Source: Flavobacterium nitratireducens
GTDB taxonomy: Bacteria > Bacteroidota > Bacteroidia > Flavobacteriales > Flavobacteriaceae
Length of the DNA stretch: 64,000 nt
Reading direction: 5' to 3'
NCBI RefSeq assembly: GCF_029625335.1
Contig: NZ_CP121111.1
Location: 310,001-374,000 of the forward strand
Made by a program: the position numbers and the translations under genes. How positions within the stretch are numbered: position 1 is the first letter of the stretch; every line of letters starts with the position of its first letter. The notes beneath the pieces are model-generated. The model made no database searches. It saw only the letters and a program-made list of their open reading frames with translations, and was not told the origin of the DNA. Positions 17,813 through 27,756 of this stretch are shown here, one piece after another.

Positions 17813-18250
17813 TTAAGATTCAATAAAATCGTCACTTTTAGGAATGCTCATAAGTGCTTGTATTGCAATTTCAGGAATAGGGTCAACTAATTTACGTAAT
17901 TTGGTATCCATCCAGGCGCCATCAACGGTTAATGTAGCGCATAAGAGATTATCTTCGGTGCGAAATTCATGTGAAATAGACCAGCGTGAAGCATCGGCTC
18001 TCATTTTAGCAACAGTGGTATGAATATACACAGCTTCACCTTGCTTGATTTCTTTTCTAAAAACACATTCTTCCCTAAATAGGACAGGGCCAAAATGCAT
18101 TTTTTGGAAGACTTTTAAATTCAAGCCCAAACTGTCTAGAATTTCCATACGATGTTGGGCGGCACAATCGTAATAGACACTATGGCGAACATGAAAATTA
18201 GGGTCTAAATCAGCCCAGCGAAAAGTGAGGTGTTTGCTGAAAGAGGTCAT
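17813..18250 (-). CDS. Acyl-CoA thioesterase (4HBT hot-dog fold)
   Basis: A 145-residue single hot-dog-fold domain. FRWADLDPNFHVRHSVYYDC matches the 4-hydroxybenzoyl-CoA thioesterase pattern with the conserved aspartate, followed by EAVYIHTTVAKMRADASRWS. It probably hydrolyses an acyl-CoA, with the substrate unknown. It lies 55 bp upstream of the patatin gene on the same strand. Confidence 0.85.
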   Translation of the reverse strand: MTSFSKHLTFRWADLDPNFHVRHSVYYDCAAQHRMEILDSLGLNLKVFQKMHFGPVLFREECVFRKEIKQGEAVYIHTTVAKMRADASRWSISHEFRTEDNLLCATLTVDGAWMDTKLRKLVDPIPEIAIQALMSIPKSDDFIES

Positions 18251-18351
18251 GTTGTGATGTTAAGATGTTTGTTATTGATAATTTTCAATTTGTTAAAAAA
18301 CTAATTCTTTTTTTTTACAGTTTTACAATTGTTTTTTATAATTCTAAAACC

Positions 18352-18819
18352 CTATATGTTTTCTTTAGGAGTCATTAACCATTTGTTTCCATTAAATTCC
18401 CAAAGGACAATTCCATTTTTATAATCTATAATTTTTGCATTTATTTCAAATCCTATTTTGTTTTCTAAATCATAAGCATCGGCTCTAAAAGCATTATTTT
18501 TAGTTAATCTTGTAAACTTTTCAAGCTCGAATTTTTGAGAATCTTCTAGTCTCCAATTTATTGTTAGACGTCCATCTTCAAGTTTTATTGTTTCTGTTTT
18601 TCCGTCACATGGATGATAAATTAAATAACCATTTTTATCCTTTTCAACTTTAATCCAATCTTTTTGAATTGTCTTAAGGCTTTTCCAAATTTTGGTAATT
18701 TCTCGATGATTTGATTTTGGATATACTACAGTTACATCTGTATCGTTGCTTTTAATTTTTGTTTGGGCATTGGAAGTTAATGTAAGAAATAAAATAAAAA
18801 ATTGAATTAGTCTTTTCAT
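18352..18819 (-). CDS. Secreted hypothetical protein
   Basis: A 155-residue protein with a signal peptide (MKRLIQFFILFLTLTSNAQ, cleavage after NAQ or SNA) and a soluble, strand-rich domain of about 135 residues containing YLIYHPCDGKTETIKLEDGR. I recognise no family. It is probably periplasmic or surface-exposed. No operon partner is evident. Confidence 0.7.
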   Translation of the reverse strand: MKRLIQFFILFLTLTSNAQTKIKSNDTDVTVVYPKSNHREITKIWKSLKTIQKDWIKVEKDKNGYLIYHPCDGKTETIKLEDGRLTINWRLEDSQKFELEKFTRLTKNNAFRADAYDLENKIGFEINAKIIDYKNGIVLWEFNGNKWLMTPKENI

Positions 18820-18916
18820 ATTTTACATTTTTGATTTTAATTTAGTTGATTAGTAAATTTAAGGAATTCTAATTTATATCGAAAATTATCTTGCTTTTAT
18901 TAGGAAAAGAATCAAA

Positions 18917-18948
18917 AAAAGCGATTCCAAGAATTTGAAATCGCTTTT
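18917..18948 (-). terminator. Terminator downstream of the serine hydrolase pseudogene
   Basis: AAAAGCGATT and AATCGCTTTT form a 10-bp stem with a 12-nt loop. T-runs on both strands allow bidirectional use. Confidence 0.85.
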
Positions 18949-18972
18949 GTCTGTTTTTGATTTTGAGAAAGA

Positions 18973-20257
18973 TTAATCATCGATAGCCTGTTCCACTAAA
19001 ACTTGGAATTTCCAAGAAGTAGCATCGGAAGTCTTTTGTGTTTGCTTTAGGATAATTCCAATTAATTCTTCTTTTGGGTCGGCAAAGTATTGTGTATTGA
19101 AATAACCACCCCAATTGAAAGTTCCTGCACTACCTTGACCGCCTAAATTTTGACCTTTCTCGTTTAAAATTCTAAATCCTAGTCCATGTCCAGCATCACT
19201 ATTTGCCCACAAATCGCCCAACTGATTACTTAACATAAATTGTACAGTAGTTCGGCTAAGCAATAGAATGCCGTTATATTCACCTTGGTTAAGAAACATT
19301 TGTAAGAAGGTTGCGTAATCTTTAGCAGTACTTGATAGTCCAGCACCTCCTGAGAAAAAGCTTTTGGCTCCTTTTATAGGGTAGTTGGTATCATAAAAAG
19401 TAGTTGGATACGGAATCCACTTTCCTTTTTCTTTGGTTTGAACAGTCACCAATCGGTTTGATTTTGTTTCAGGCATATAGAAATAGGTGTCATTCATACC
19501 TAGTGGTTCGAAAATGTGCTTTCTGTAATATTCGTCCATTGGCATGCCTGACATGATTTCAATAAAATACCCAATAACATCTAGTCCTTCGCTATAAGTG
19601 AATTTTTCTCCCGGATTGTGGTGCAGTGGCAATTTGGCTAACTTTTTTTACACTTTCGGCTATTGTAATTTTTTCGGTGGTAAATAAATCGGTAACACCT
19701 GCATCTTGATATATTTTTGTAAAACGGGAATCACTATCAATTTGACCGTACCCAATTCCAGATGTATGGGTGATTAAATCTCTAATGGTGATTTCTCTTT
19801 TTGCAGCTTTGGTTGTATATTTTCCATCTGGATATAATGAATCTAAAACTTGCGGATTTTTAAATTCAGGAATGTATTTTGAAATAGGATCATCTAATTT
19901 GAATTTACCCTCTTCCCATAGCATCATCACGGCAGTCGTAGTTATGGCTTTGGATTGTGATGCAATTCTAAAAATAGCATCCGTATTTAGTTTTTTAGAT
20001 GAAGTATTATCGGCCATTCCAAAAGCCTTCAAATAAACAATTTTTCCATGACGGGCTACTAAGGCAACCGCTCCCGGAATTTCTGATTCGGCAACGGCTT
20101 TGTTAAGCATATTGTCTATTCGAGTTAGTCTTTCGCTCGAAATACCTACGCTTTCAGGTGTGGCTTCAGTAAGTTTAGGAGAATTTTTAATGGAATGTGT
20201 TTACGCGAGTAGGCTTAAACTCCAAACGCTTAAAAGTGTTACTAGTGTTTTTTTCAT
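18973..20257 (-). pseudogene. Beta-lactamase-family serine hydrolase, two inactivating lesions
   Basis: From ATG 20257 the signal peptide MKKTLVTLLSVWSLSLLA is followed at once by TAA (20201-20203) where CAA (Gln) is expected. The frame then continues (THSIKNSPKLTEATPESVGI) into a class C beta-lactamase/esterase domain with the SxxK motif ASQSK. A second lesion sits in the T7 run at 19643-19649 (A7 on the coding strand): with six A residues it would read SVKKLAKLPLHHNPGEKFTY and continue to the stop at 18973. In total about 427 codons. Two independent lesions, one a nonsense codon, argue for real decay. The remaining long frames are 20110-19592 and 19632-18973. Confidence 0.9.
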
Positions 20258-20291
20258 GGTTGGTTGATATATAAAATAGATTTAATAATTT

Positions 20292-20680
20292 CTATTCGGG
20301 GATTTTTTCAATTAATATAGGATTATTAGCATTGTCATAATAAGTACAGGTCATTTCGATAATGTCAACGCGCCATTTGGCAATACCACAAATAGCAGCA
20401 TGTTGACAAAAAGTAGGATAATCGGTTTGACCGTCTTGATGCATCACTAAAAATTCGATGAAACGTTCTTTGTTGGCTACTGTAGTAATCGGAATAGCAT
20501 CGTATTTTTTTCCGAACTTACCTCAAAGTCATTGTCTCCGTAATAGGAAACACGTCCGTCAGTCACAATGGTGTCATATCCTTTTACGCCCAATTCGATA
20601 ATTTCTTGAATGTATTTTGGGAAATCAGTTCCTGTTTTTACTTTGGCATGAGCCGCTTTAATTTGATCTATTGAAAACAT
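20292..20680 (-). pseudogene. DUF1398 family protein, frameshifted
   Basis: The first 67 codons (MFSIDQIKAAHAKVKTGTDF) match the N-terminus of the DUF1398/YbcV family. The frame is lost at a run of seven A residues on the coding strand (20505-20511). With eight A residues it reads SSEKKYDAIPITTVANKERF and continues through DYPTFCQHAAICGIAKWRVD and MTCTYYDNANNPILIEKIPE to TAG at 20292, giving 129 residues, the usual family length. The function of DUF1398 is unknown. Confidence 0.85.
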
Positions 20681-21002
20681 CTTTATTTTTTTAGGTTTTC
20701 AAATATAGTTTAAAATCGAATAATTTTGGTTTTGGTTTTGAAATGTATTTACGAAAAGAGTAAGCCGTTTTTAGTCTATATTACACAAAAGTCAAGGAAT
20801 TAGGGGCATCTCCTTAATATGACAGTCTTTTTTAATGTTTTTGTAAATCTGTCAGTTGTATTAAAATGCCATCTTGTCAGTGCTTTTTTTATAATGTTAT
20901 TAAATTATGACAATTTTCATGAGGTTTTTAACTTGGCACAAAGATTGACTTATGCACGATGAGTTACTAAACTAGTATATTAAAAATTAAATATAAATAA
21001 AA
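20681..21002. other. Upstream region of dnaK
   Basis: A 322 bp gap between divergent genes. It contains repeated TGTCAG/TGACAG elements and a sigma-54-like sequence, described separately. No CIRCE inverted repeat was found. Confidence 0.6.
20820..20949 (+). promoter_or_regulatory. dnaK regulatory region with sigma-54-like element
   Basis: TGGCACAAAGATTGAC at 20934-20949 matches the sigma-54 -24/-12 consensus (TGGCAC-N5-TTGC) at every conserved base except A for C in the last element; spacing is correct. It lies 54 bp before the dnaK ATG. Upstream are TGACAGT at 20820, TGTCAGT at 20850 and 20875 (25 bp apart), and ATGACAATTTTCAT at 20907, which may bind a regulator. Sigma-54 control of dnaK would be unusual and is only inferred. 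Confidence 0.4.
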
Positions 21003-22880
21003 ATGGGTAAAATAATCGGAATTGATTTAGGTACGACCAACTCTTGTGTTTCTGTAATGGAAGGTAGTGAGGCAGTTGTTATTCCTAACGCAGAAGGAAA
21101 AAGAACTACACCATCTATCATCGCTTTTGTTGAAGGTGGAGAAATTAAAGTGGGAGATCCTGCAAAAAGACAAGCGGTAACTAATCCAACTAAGACTATT
21201 GCTTCTATCAAACGTTTTATGGGACATACTTTTGCTGAAACTGAAGAAGAAGCAAAAAGAGTTCCTTACAGTGTAGTAAAAGGGGACAACAATACGCCAC
21301 GTGTGGATATTGACGGTCGTTTATACACAGCTCAAGAATTGTCTGCAATGACACTTCAAAAAATGAAAAAAACTGCTGAAGACTATTTAGGTCAAACAGT
21401 TACTGAGGCAGTTATTACTGTTCCTGCTTACTTTAACGATGCACAACGTCAAGCTACTAAAGAAGCTGGTGAAATCGCTGGTTTAAAAGTAATGCGTATC
21501 ATCAATGAGCCTACTGCTGCTGCTTTGGCTTACGGATTAGATAAAAAAGGAAAAGATCAAAAAATTGCTGTTTACGATTTAGGTGGAGGAACTTTTGATA
21601 TCTCTGTATTAGAATTAGGAGACGGAGTTTTCGAAGTATTATCTACAAATGGAGATACTCACTTAGGAGGAGATGACTTTGACCAAGTAATTATTGACTG
21701 GTTAGCTGACGAATTCAAAGCTGAAGAAGGAATTGATTTACGTCTTGACCCAATGTCATTACAACGTATCAAAGAAGCTGCTGAAAAAGCTAAGATTGAA
21801 TTATCTGCTTCTGCTGAAACTGAAATCAACTTACCATACGTAACTGCTACAGCTTCAGGACCTAAACACTTAGTGAAAAAATTATCTCGTTCTAAATTCG
21901 AGCAATTAGCTGATTCTTTAGTAAAACGTTCTATGGAGCCAGTTGCTAAAGCGTTGAAAGATGCTGGTTTATCAGTTTCTGATATCGACGAAGTAATCTT
22001 GGTAGGAGGTTCTACTCGTATCCCAAGAATTGTTGAAGAAGTAGAGAAATTCTTTGGTAAAAAAGCGTCTAAAGGAGTTAACCCTGATGAGGTTGTAGCT
22101 ATTGGTGCTGCTATCCAAGGTGGTGTACTTTCTGGAGATGTTAAAGATGTATTGTTACTTGACGTTACTCCATTATCTTTAGGTATCGAAACTATGGGTG
22201 GTGTTATGACAGTTCTTATCGAGGCTAACACAACTATCCCAACTAAAAAATCTCAAGTATTCTCTACTGCTGCTGATTCTCAACCATCTGTTGAAATTCA
22301 CGTATTACAAGGAGCTAGAGCAATGGCAGCTGATAACAAAACAATTGGTCGTTTCCACTTAGATGGTATTCCGCCAGCACCAAGAGGAGTTCCTCAAATC
22401 GAAGTTTCTTTCGATATTGACGCTAATGGTATCATCAAAGTTTCTGCTACAGATAAAGGAACTGGAAAATCTCACGATATCCGTATCGAAGCTTCTTCTG
22501 GTTTAACTGCTGAAGAAATCGAACAAATGAAAAAAGATGCTGAAGCTAACGCTGACGCTGACAGACAAGCTAAAGAAAGAGCTGAAAAATTAAACGAAGC
22601 TGACAGCACTATCTTCCAAACTGAATCTCAATTGAAAGAGTTAGGAGATAAAATTTCAGACGAGAACAAAACAGCTATTGAATACGCTTTAACTGAATTA
22701 AGAATGGCTCACCAATCTCAAGATTTAGCTGCTATTCAAAAAGGTTTAGATAACGTAAACGCTGCTTGGAAAAAAGCAACTGAAGCTATGTACGCTCAAG
22801 GAGAGCAAGGTCAAGCTGCTGCTGAACCACAAGCTGAAGGTGATAACGTTCAAGACGTAGATTACGAAGAAGTAAAATAA
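21003..22880 (+). CDS. dnaK: Molecular chaperone DnaK (Hsp70)
   Basis: A 625-residue cytosolic Hsp70. The nucleotide-binding domain starts [20 protein letters not shown] and includes [19 protein letters not shown] and the adenosine site [10 protein letters not shown]. The substrate-binding domain begins near residue 390 ([14 protein letters not shown]). It ends DVDYEEVK, the EEVD-like tail of bacterial DnaK. It refolds and holds client proteins with DnaJ and GrpE; neither gene is adjacent. Codon use is strongly biased, as expected for a highly expressed gene. Confidence 0.99.
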   Translation: MGKIIGIDLGTTNSCVSVMEGSEAVVIPNAEGKRTTPSIIAFVEGGEIKVGDPAKRQAVTNPTKTIASIKRFMGHTFAETEEEAKRVPYSVVKGDNNTPRVDIDGRLYTAQELSAMTLQKMKKTAEDYLGQTVTEAVITVPAYFNDAQRQATKEAGEIAGLKVMRIINEPTAAALAYGLDKKGKDQKIAVYDLGGGTFDISVLELGDGVFEVLSTNGDTHLGGDDFDQVIIDWLADEFKAEEGIDLRLDPMSLQRIKEAAEKAKIELSASAETEINLPYVTATASGPKHLVKKLSRSKFEQLADSLVKRSMEPVAKALKDAGLSVSDIDEVILVGGSTRIPRIVEEVEKFFGKKASKGVNPDEVVAIGAAIQGGVLSGDVKDVLLLDVTPLSLGIETMGGVMTVLIEANTTIPTKKSQVFSTAADSQPSVEIHVLQGARAMAADNKTIGRFHLDGIPPAPRGVPQIEVSFDIDANGIIKVSATDKGTGKSHDIRIEASSGLTAEEIEQMKKDAEANADADRQAKERAEKLNEADSTIFQTESQLKELGDKISDENKTAIEYALTELRMAHQSQDLAAIQKGLDNVNAAWKKATEAMYAQGEQGQAAAEPQAEGDNVQDVDYEEVK

Positions 22881-22889
22881 GCAGTGAAC

Positions 22890-22935
22890 TTCCGATTTAT
22901 CGGAATATGAATCGCTTATCCCGATTTATCGGAAT
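22890..22935. repeat. Pair of identical palindromic 15-mers after dnaK
   Basis: CCGATTTATCGGAAT occurs at 22892-22906 and again at 22921-22935, each able to form a short hairpin (CCGAT-TT-ATCGG). They lie between the dnaK stop and its terminator, so they would be in the 3' end of the dnaK mRNA. Confidence 0.75.
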
Positions 22936-22958
22936 CTTTTAAAAATCATAAATAATGG

Positions 22959-22988
22959 AAACCGAGTCAGAAATGGCTCGGTTTTTTT
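22959..22988 (+). terminator. Rho-independent terminator of dnaK
   Basis: AAACCGAG and CTCGGTTT pair around a 10-nt loop and are followed by seven T residues. Confidence 0.88.
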
Positions 22989-23275
22989 GTGCTTTAATTT
23001 TTTAAGTATGTTTTTTTATTCGAAGAAAATTTTTAAAACATGATTTATCTCATAAAAGAGCATTGTATTTCAAACTACTTTTGACACAATTAAAAGCATG
23101 TTTTTAAATTGTTAAGTTGTTCTTTTTTGCCAAAAGTTTTTTGTAATATTACTGTTATACCATTTAGAATATCTAAATAGTCAAATTTTTGAGGTATGAA
23201 GCTGTAGTATATTTCATTTAGTACAATTTTTATTGGACTAATTTGAAATAACAAACGGTAATAAATGATTTTTGT
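22989..23275. other. Intergenic region before corA
   Basis: Nearly 300 bp of AT-rich sequence with no recognised gene. A 77-codon minus-strand frame overlaps it and corA but has no family resemblance and is taken as chance. Confidence 0.5.
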
Positions 23276-24346
23276 ATGAGAAAAATAAAATATAAGAAAG
23301 CGAGAAAAGTACAGCCTTATCAATTAATATATACTGGTAAACACAAGAATCAAGAGTCTAAAATGCAGTTGTTTGTTTACAACGATTTAGATTTTACAGA
23401 ATATCAGGATTTAAGAATATATGATTTTAGTGAGTGCATTGATACAACTCAAACAAATTGGCTTAATTTACATGGATTGAGTGATATTAAAACAGTTGAA
23501 GGTATTGGAGATTTTTTTAATATAGATAATTATTTGCTTTCGGATATTTTAAATACTTCCAGAAGAACTAAAATGGAAGAATCCGCAAGTAGTTTGTTTT
23601 TCAATATAAAGTCAATTTTACCAACAGAAGATTCAGATAATATTAATGTAGAGCAAATAAGTTTCTTTGTGAAAGATGATATTTTAATTTCATTTCAAGA
23701 AAAAAGTAGTGATTTTTTCACTCACATACGAGAAAGATTGCGTTCGCATTCGGGTGTGGTTAGAACAAAAAAAGCGGATTATCTGCTGTCTCTTCTTCTA
23801 GATGCAGTAATGGATAATTTTTATATTACCATTGAAAATGAGGAAGAAAAAGTTGAGGAATTAATCAATTTATCTAAAGTAAGTACCAATCAAGATATTT
23901 TGGTACGAATAGAAAAGCATCGTGATAATTTTAATTTTTTAAAACGTTCGATAGTGCCTCTTCGAGATTCTTTGTATGGAATTAAAACCTTAAAAGAAGA
24001 TGTAGTTTGTAATGTAATTGAGGAAGATTCGTATGTGTATTTTTCACGTTTGCACCAGAAAAGTTTGGAGCTTTTAGAACAAATAGAATCAGATTTGGAG
24101 ATGTTAGAAAGCGCTTCAAATTTCTTTTTCTCTTTACAATCCCATAAGATGAATGAGATTATGAAAACCTTGACGATTGTCTCGGCTATTTTTATTCCGT
24201 TGACATTTATAGTTGGAGTTTACGGGATGAATTTTGATCATATGCCCGAATTAAGGTATGAAAATGGCTACTACATAGTTATTGGAGTTATGTTTTTAAT
24301 TAGTGTATTGATGGTTGTCTATTTTAAAAAGCGAAAATGGTTTTAG
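23276..24346 (+). CDS. corA: Magnesium/cobalt transporter CorA
   Basis: A 356-residue CorA-family channel. The large N-terminal cytoplasmic domain ends in a long helix, and two C-terminal membrane segments follow (MKTLTIVSAIFIPLTFIVGV and YIVIGVMFLISVLMVVYF). The signature YGMN is present in VGVYGMNFDHMPEL, with the periplasmic loop that forms the Mg selectivity entrance. It acts as a pentamer. The pta start lies 62 bp beyond the corA stop, so the two may be co-transcribed. Confidence 0.95.
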   Translation: MRKIKYKKARKVQPYQLIYTGKHKNQESKMQLFVYNDLDFTEYQDLRIYDFSECIDTTQTNWLNLHGLSDIKTVEGIGDFFNIDNYLLSDILNTSRRTKMEESASSLFFNIKSILPTEDSDNINVEQISFFVKDDILISFQEKSSDFFTHIRERLRSHSGVVRTKKADYLLSLLLDAVMDNFYITIENEEEKVEELINLSKVSTNQDILVRIEKHRDNFNFLKRSIVPLRDSLYGIKTLKEDVVCNVIEEDSYVYFSRLHQKSLELLEQIESDLEMLESASNFFFSLQSHKMNEIMKTLTIVSAIFIPLTFIVGVYGMNFDHMPELRYENGYYIVIGVMFLISVLMVVYFKKRKWF

Positions 24347-24408
24347 AAACAAAGGCTCATTACTTTAAAAAAAACAATAGAAATAAAAAAATAATTAAAT
24401 CTAATAGA

Positions 24409-26502
24409 ATGAACAAAGCTATTTATATCGCAACTTCAGAAAGTAATAGCGGAAAATCGATTATTACTTTAGGATTGATGAGTATGCTAATTGGTAAAAC
24501 AGCTAAGGTGGGTTATTTCCGGCCAATAATTGAAGATTTTGAAGATGGAAAGTTGGACAACCATATCGAAACTGTAATTTCTTATTTCGGATTAGATATA
24601 CGGTTTGAGGATGCTTTTGCTATTACCAAAAGTCAATTAATCAAAAAGAAGAATAAAGGTAAAATCGGGGATGTTCTGGATTTGATTATTGAAAAATTTA
24701 AACATCTGGAAGAGCGTTTCGATTTTGTTTTGGTAGAAGGAACCAGTTTTAGTGGTGAAGGTACAGCTATCGAATTGGATATGAATGTATTAATTGCCAA
24801 AAACTTGGGTATTCCAACAATTATTGTTGGTTCAGGTGTTGGTAAAACGTTAGAAGAGTTTTTGGATGGTGAATATTTAGCGTATGATTCTTTCAAAAAC
24901 AAAGAAGTGGAAGTTTTAGCTTTTATTGCTAATAAAATCCAACCGGAAAATTTAAAATTAGCAGAGGATGGCTTGCGTAGTGTTTTACCCAAAGAAGTTT
25001 TGGTAAGTGCTATCCCCGTTATTTCAAGTTTGAATAATCCAACAGTTAAAGAGATTGTTGAAGAATTAGATGCTACCGTTCTTTTTGGAAAAGAGTATCT
25101 CAATAATGAAGTAGGCAATTACAGTGTGGGAGCAATGCAGTTGCGTAATTATTTGTCCCATCTTAAAGAAAATGCGCTAGTAATTACACCTGGTGATAGA
25201 GCTGATATTATTTTAGGAGCTTTACAGGCACATGAATCAGCTAATTATCCATCGATTTCAGGTATTATTTTGACAGGAAATATTCTGCCAGAGGATACTA
25301 TTTTAAAACTAATTGAAGGATTGCATAGTGTTGTACCTATTATTTCGGTAGAAGGAGGTACGTATCGTATTACCAACCAAATAGGGTCTATTCAATCTAA
25401 AATATACGCAGAAAATAAACACAAAATCGAAACATCAATAACTACATTTGAAAAATATGTTGATATTGATGTTTTAGCAAATAAATTAAGCGCCTTTCAG
25501 GCTGAAGGAATGACGCCTAAAATGTTTCAATACAATTTAGTTAAAAGAGCCAAACAACATCGTAAACATATTGTTTTACCAGAAGGGAACGATGACCGAA
25601 TTATCATTGCGGCTTCTAGGTTGTTAGCAATGGATGTGGTGGATATTTCGATCATTGGTAGCAAAAAGCAAATAGAAAATAAAGTAGCCGAATTAGGAAT
25701 TGCATTCGATTTTTCGAAAGTAAATATCATTGTTCCTATTGAATCCGAATATTATCAGGATTATGTGAATACCTATTACGAACTTCGTAAAAACAAGAAT
25801 GTGTCAATAGCAATGGCTAGGGATTTAATGGAGGATGTGTCTTATTTTGGAACGATGATGGTGCATAAAGGTCATGCAGACGGAATGGTTTCGGGAGCAG
25901 CACACACCACACAACATACTATTTTACCGGCATTACAATTCATTAAAACGAAACCGAATTCGAGTGTTGTTTCCTCAATATTTTTCATGTGTTTAGAAGA
26001 TAGGGTTTCAATTTTTGGGGATTGTGCTATCAATCCGAATCCTACTGCAGAGCAATTGGCCGAAATAGCGATTTCGTCAGCCGATTCAAGTTTGGCTTTT
26101 GGTATTGAGCCAAAAGTAGCCATGTTGTCTTATTCTTCGGGTTCGTCAGGAAAAGGGGATGAAGTGGAAAAAGTGCGAACAGCAACTGAAATTGTAAAGA
26201 AAAAACGTCCCGATTTAAAAATAGAAGGCCCTATTCAATATGATGCAGCTGTTGACATGGAAGTGGGACAAAGTAAAATGCCAAATTCGGAAGTAGCAGG
26301 ACAAGCAAGTGTGCTGATTTTTCCTGATTTGAATACAGGAAATAATACTTATAAAGCGGTTCAGAGAGAGACTGGAGCTTTGGCCATTGGGCCAATGTTA
26401 CAAGGTTTAAACAAACCAGTAAACGATTTAAGTCGTGGTTGTACTGTGGACGATATTATTAATACCGTTGTAATTACTGCGATTCAAGCGCAGGGATTTT
26501 AA
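24409..26502 (+). CDS. pta: Phosphate acetyltransferase
   Basis: From ATG 24409 (MNKAIYIATSESNSGKSIIT) the product is about 697 residues, the long Pta form. An ATP/dethiobiotin-synthetase-like N-terminal part (SNSGKS) comes first, then a DRTGG domain (about 200-330), then the catalytic PTA_PTB domain from about residue 370 (HIVLPEGNDDRIIIAASRLL; SYSSGSSGKGDEVEKVRTAT). It interconverts acetyl-CoA and acetyl phosphate. An upstream ATG at 24337 overlaps corA and is unlikely. ackA follows after 18 bp, forming a pta-ackA operon. Confidence 0.97.
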   Translation: MNKAIYIATSESNSGKSIITLGLMSMLIGKTAKVGYFRPIIEDFEDGKLDNHIETVISYFGLDIRFEDAFAITKSQLIKKKNKGKIGDVLDLIIEKFKHLEERFDFVLVEGTSFSGEGTAIELDMNVLIAKNLGIPTIIVGSGVGKTLEEFLDGEYLAYDSFKNKEVEVLAFIANKIQPENLKLAEDGLRSVLPKEVLVSAIPVISSLNNPTVKEIVEELDATVLFGKEYLNNEVGNYSVGAMQLRNYLSHLKENALVITPGDRADIILGALQAHESANYPSISGIILTGNILPEDTILKLIEGLHSVVPIISVEGGTYRITNQIGSIQSKIYAENKHKIETSITTFEKYVDIDVLANKLSAFQAEGMTPKMFQYNLVKRAKQHRKHIVLPEGNDDRIIIAASRLLAMDVVDISIIGSKKQIENKVAELGIAFDFSKVNIIVPIESEYYQDYVNTYYELRKNKNVSIAMARDLMEDVSYFGTMMVHKGHADGMVSGAAHTTQHTILPALQFIKTKPNSSVVSSIFFMCLEDRVSIFGDCAINPNPTAEQLAEIAISSADSSLAFGIEPKVAMLSYSSGSSGKGDEVEKVRTATEIVKKKRPDLKIEGPIQYDAAVDMEVGQSKMPNSEVAGQASVLIFPDLNTGNNTYKAVQRETGALAIGPMLQGLNKPVNDLSRGCTVDDIINTVVITAIQAQGF

Positions 26503-26520
26503 TTTTTAATATTTTATTTA

Positions 26521-27717
26521 ATGAAAATAGTTATCATAAATTCAGGGAGTTCCTCTATAAAATACCAATTAATCGATATGCCAACCCAAGAGGTTATTTG
26601 TAGTGGTATGATTGACAGGATAGGTTTGGATACTTCCAATTTCACTTATAAAACCAATAAAGATTCCATTGAGGAAATTTTAGCTATTCCGAATCATAAA
26701 GTAGGATTGGAGAAAATTTCGACTTTGTTATTAGATGAAAAAGTAGGAGTAATTAAAAGTACGGCAGAGATTGAAGCGGTAGGTCATCGTGTGGTTCATG
26801 GTGGAGCAAGTTTTTCGGACACGGTTTTAATTACTGAAGAAGTAAAAGAAAAAATCAAGCAGCTTTTTGAATTAGCTCCCTTGCATAATCCGGCTAATTT
26901 AGAAGGTATTGTTGTTGCTGAGGAAGTTTTTCCATCGGCGAAACAAGTTGCGGTTTTTGATACTGCTTTTCATCAAACAATGCATGAAGTGGCTTATAAA
27001 TATGCTATACCGAATTATTTATTAACTGAGAATAAAATTAGAGCCTACGGTTTTCACGGAACTTCTCATAAATACGTTTCTGAAAAAGCTATTAATTATT
27101 TGGAATCTGTGAATAGTCTTCATACAAATATTATTACTATTCATTTAGGAAATGGTTGTAGTATTACTGCGGTTAAAGATGGTAAAAGTGTGGATCATAG
27201 CATGGGTTTTGGACCTATGAATGGATTAATCATGGGAACTCGTAGTGGTGATATCGATCAATCAGTGATTTTTTACATGGTGAATACTTTAGGATATCAA
27301 TTGAATGAAGTCAATACGGTGTTGAATAAACAAAGTGGAATGCTTGGTATTACAGGTTATAGCGATTTAAGAGATATTGAAGCCAATGCCGAAAAAGGAG
27401 ATTTGAATTGTCAATTAGCTTTAGATATGAATGTTTATCGTATTAAAAAATACATAGGCGCTTATGCAGCGGCAATGAATGGGGTAGATGCTATTGTTTT
27501 TACTGCTGGAATTGGAGAAAACTCTTCTTATATCCGAAAATCAGTTTGTAAGGATATGGAATTTTTAGGAATTGAATTGGATGAAGCAAAAAACGAAATT
27601 CGCTCTAAAGAAATAAGAGAAATCAATACGGTAAATTCTAAAACTAAAGTTTTGGTAGTTCCAACCAATGAAGAACTAGAAATTGCAAATCAGGTTTATG
27701 ATCTGATTTTGAAATAA
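26521..27717 (+). CDS. ackA: Acetate kinase
   Basis: A 398-residue enzyme that makes ATP and acetate from acetyl phosphate and ADP. Signatures are IINSGSSSIKYQLIDM, GHRVVHGGASFSDT, VFDTAFHQTM, YGFHGTSHKYVS and GFGPMNGLIMGTRSGDID. The length is standard. It lies 18 bp after pta and shares its transcript, completing the substrate-level phosphorylation pathway to acetate. Confidence 0.98.
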   Translation: MKIVIINSGSSSIKYQLIDMPTQEVICSGMIDRIGLDTSNFTYKTNKDSIEEILAIPNHKVGLEKISTLLLDEKVGVIKSTAEIEAVGHRVVHGGASFSDTVLITEEVKEKIKQLFELAPLHNPANLEGIVVAEEVFPSAKQVAVFDTAFHQTMHEVAYKYAIPNYLLTENKIRAYGFHGTSHKYVSEKAINYLESVNSLHTNIITIHLGNGCSITAVKDGKSVDHSMGFGPMNGLIMGTRSGDIDQSVIFYMVNTLGYQLNEVNTVLNKQSGMLGITGYSDLRDIEANAEKGDLNCQLALDMNVYRIKKYIGAYAAAMNGVDAIVFTAGIGENSSYIRKSVCKDMEFLGIELDEAKNEIRSKEIREINTVNSKTKVLVVPTNEELEIANQVYDLILK

Positions 27718-27720
27718 ATC

Positions 27721-27756
27721 ACAAAACCCCTCTAGTTAGGGGTTTTGTTTTTTTGT
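27721..27756. terminator. Bidirectional terminator between ackA and the AI-2E-type permease gene
   Basis: ACAAAACCCC and GGGGTTTTGT form a perfect 10-bp stem with an 8-nt loop and a following T-run. The right arm overlaps the last codons of the convergent permease gene, whose stop is at 27736-27738. Confidence 0.9.

Noticed and set aside
20681..21002. CIRCE operator for dnaK
   Set aside because: No inverted repeat of the TTAGCACTC type is present.
21027..22231. Long minus-strand frames antisense to dnaK
   Set aside because: They arise from the biased codon use of dnaK and show no family resemblance.
23090..23323. 77-codon minus-strand frame before corA
   Set aside because: No family resemblance, overlaps the corA start, low-complexity hydrophobic composition.
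24337..24408. Upstream start of pta inside corA
   Set aside because: The added residues are basic, low-complexity and not part of the Pta family; ATG 24409 begins the conserved N-terminus.
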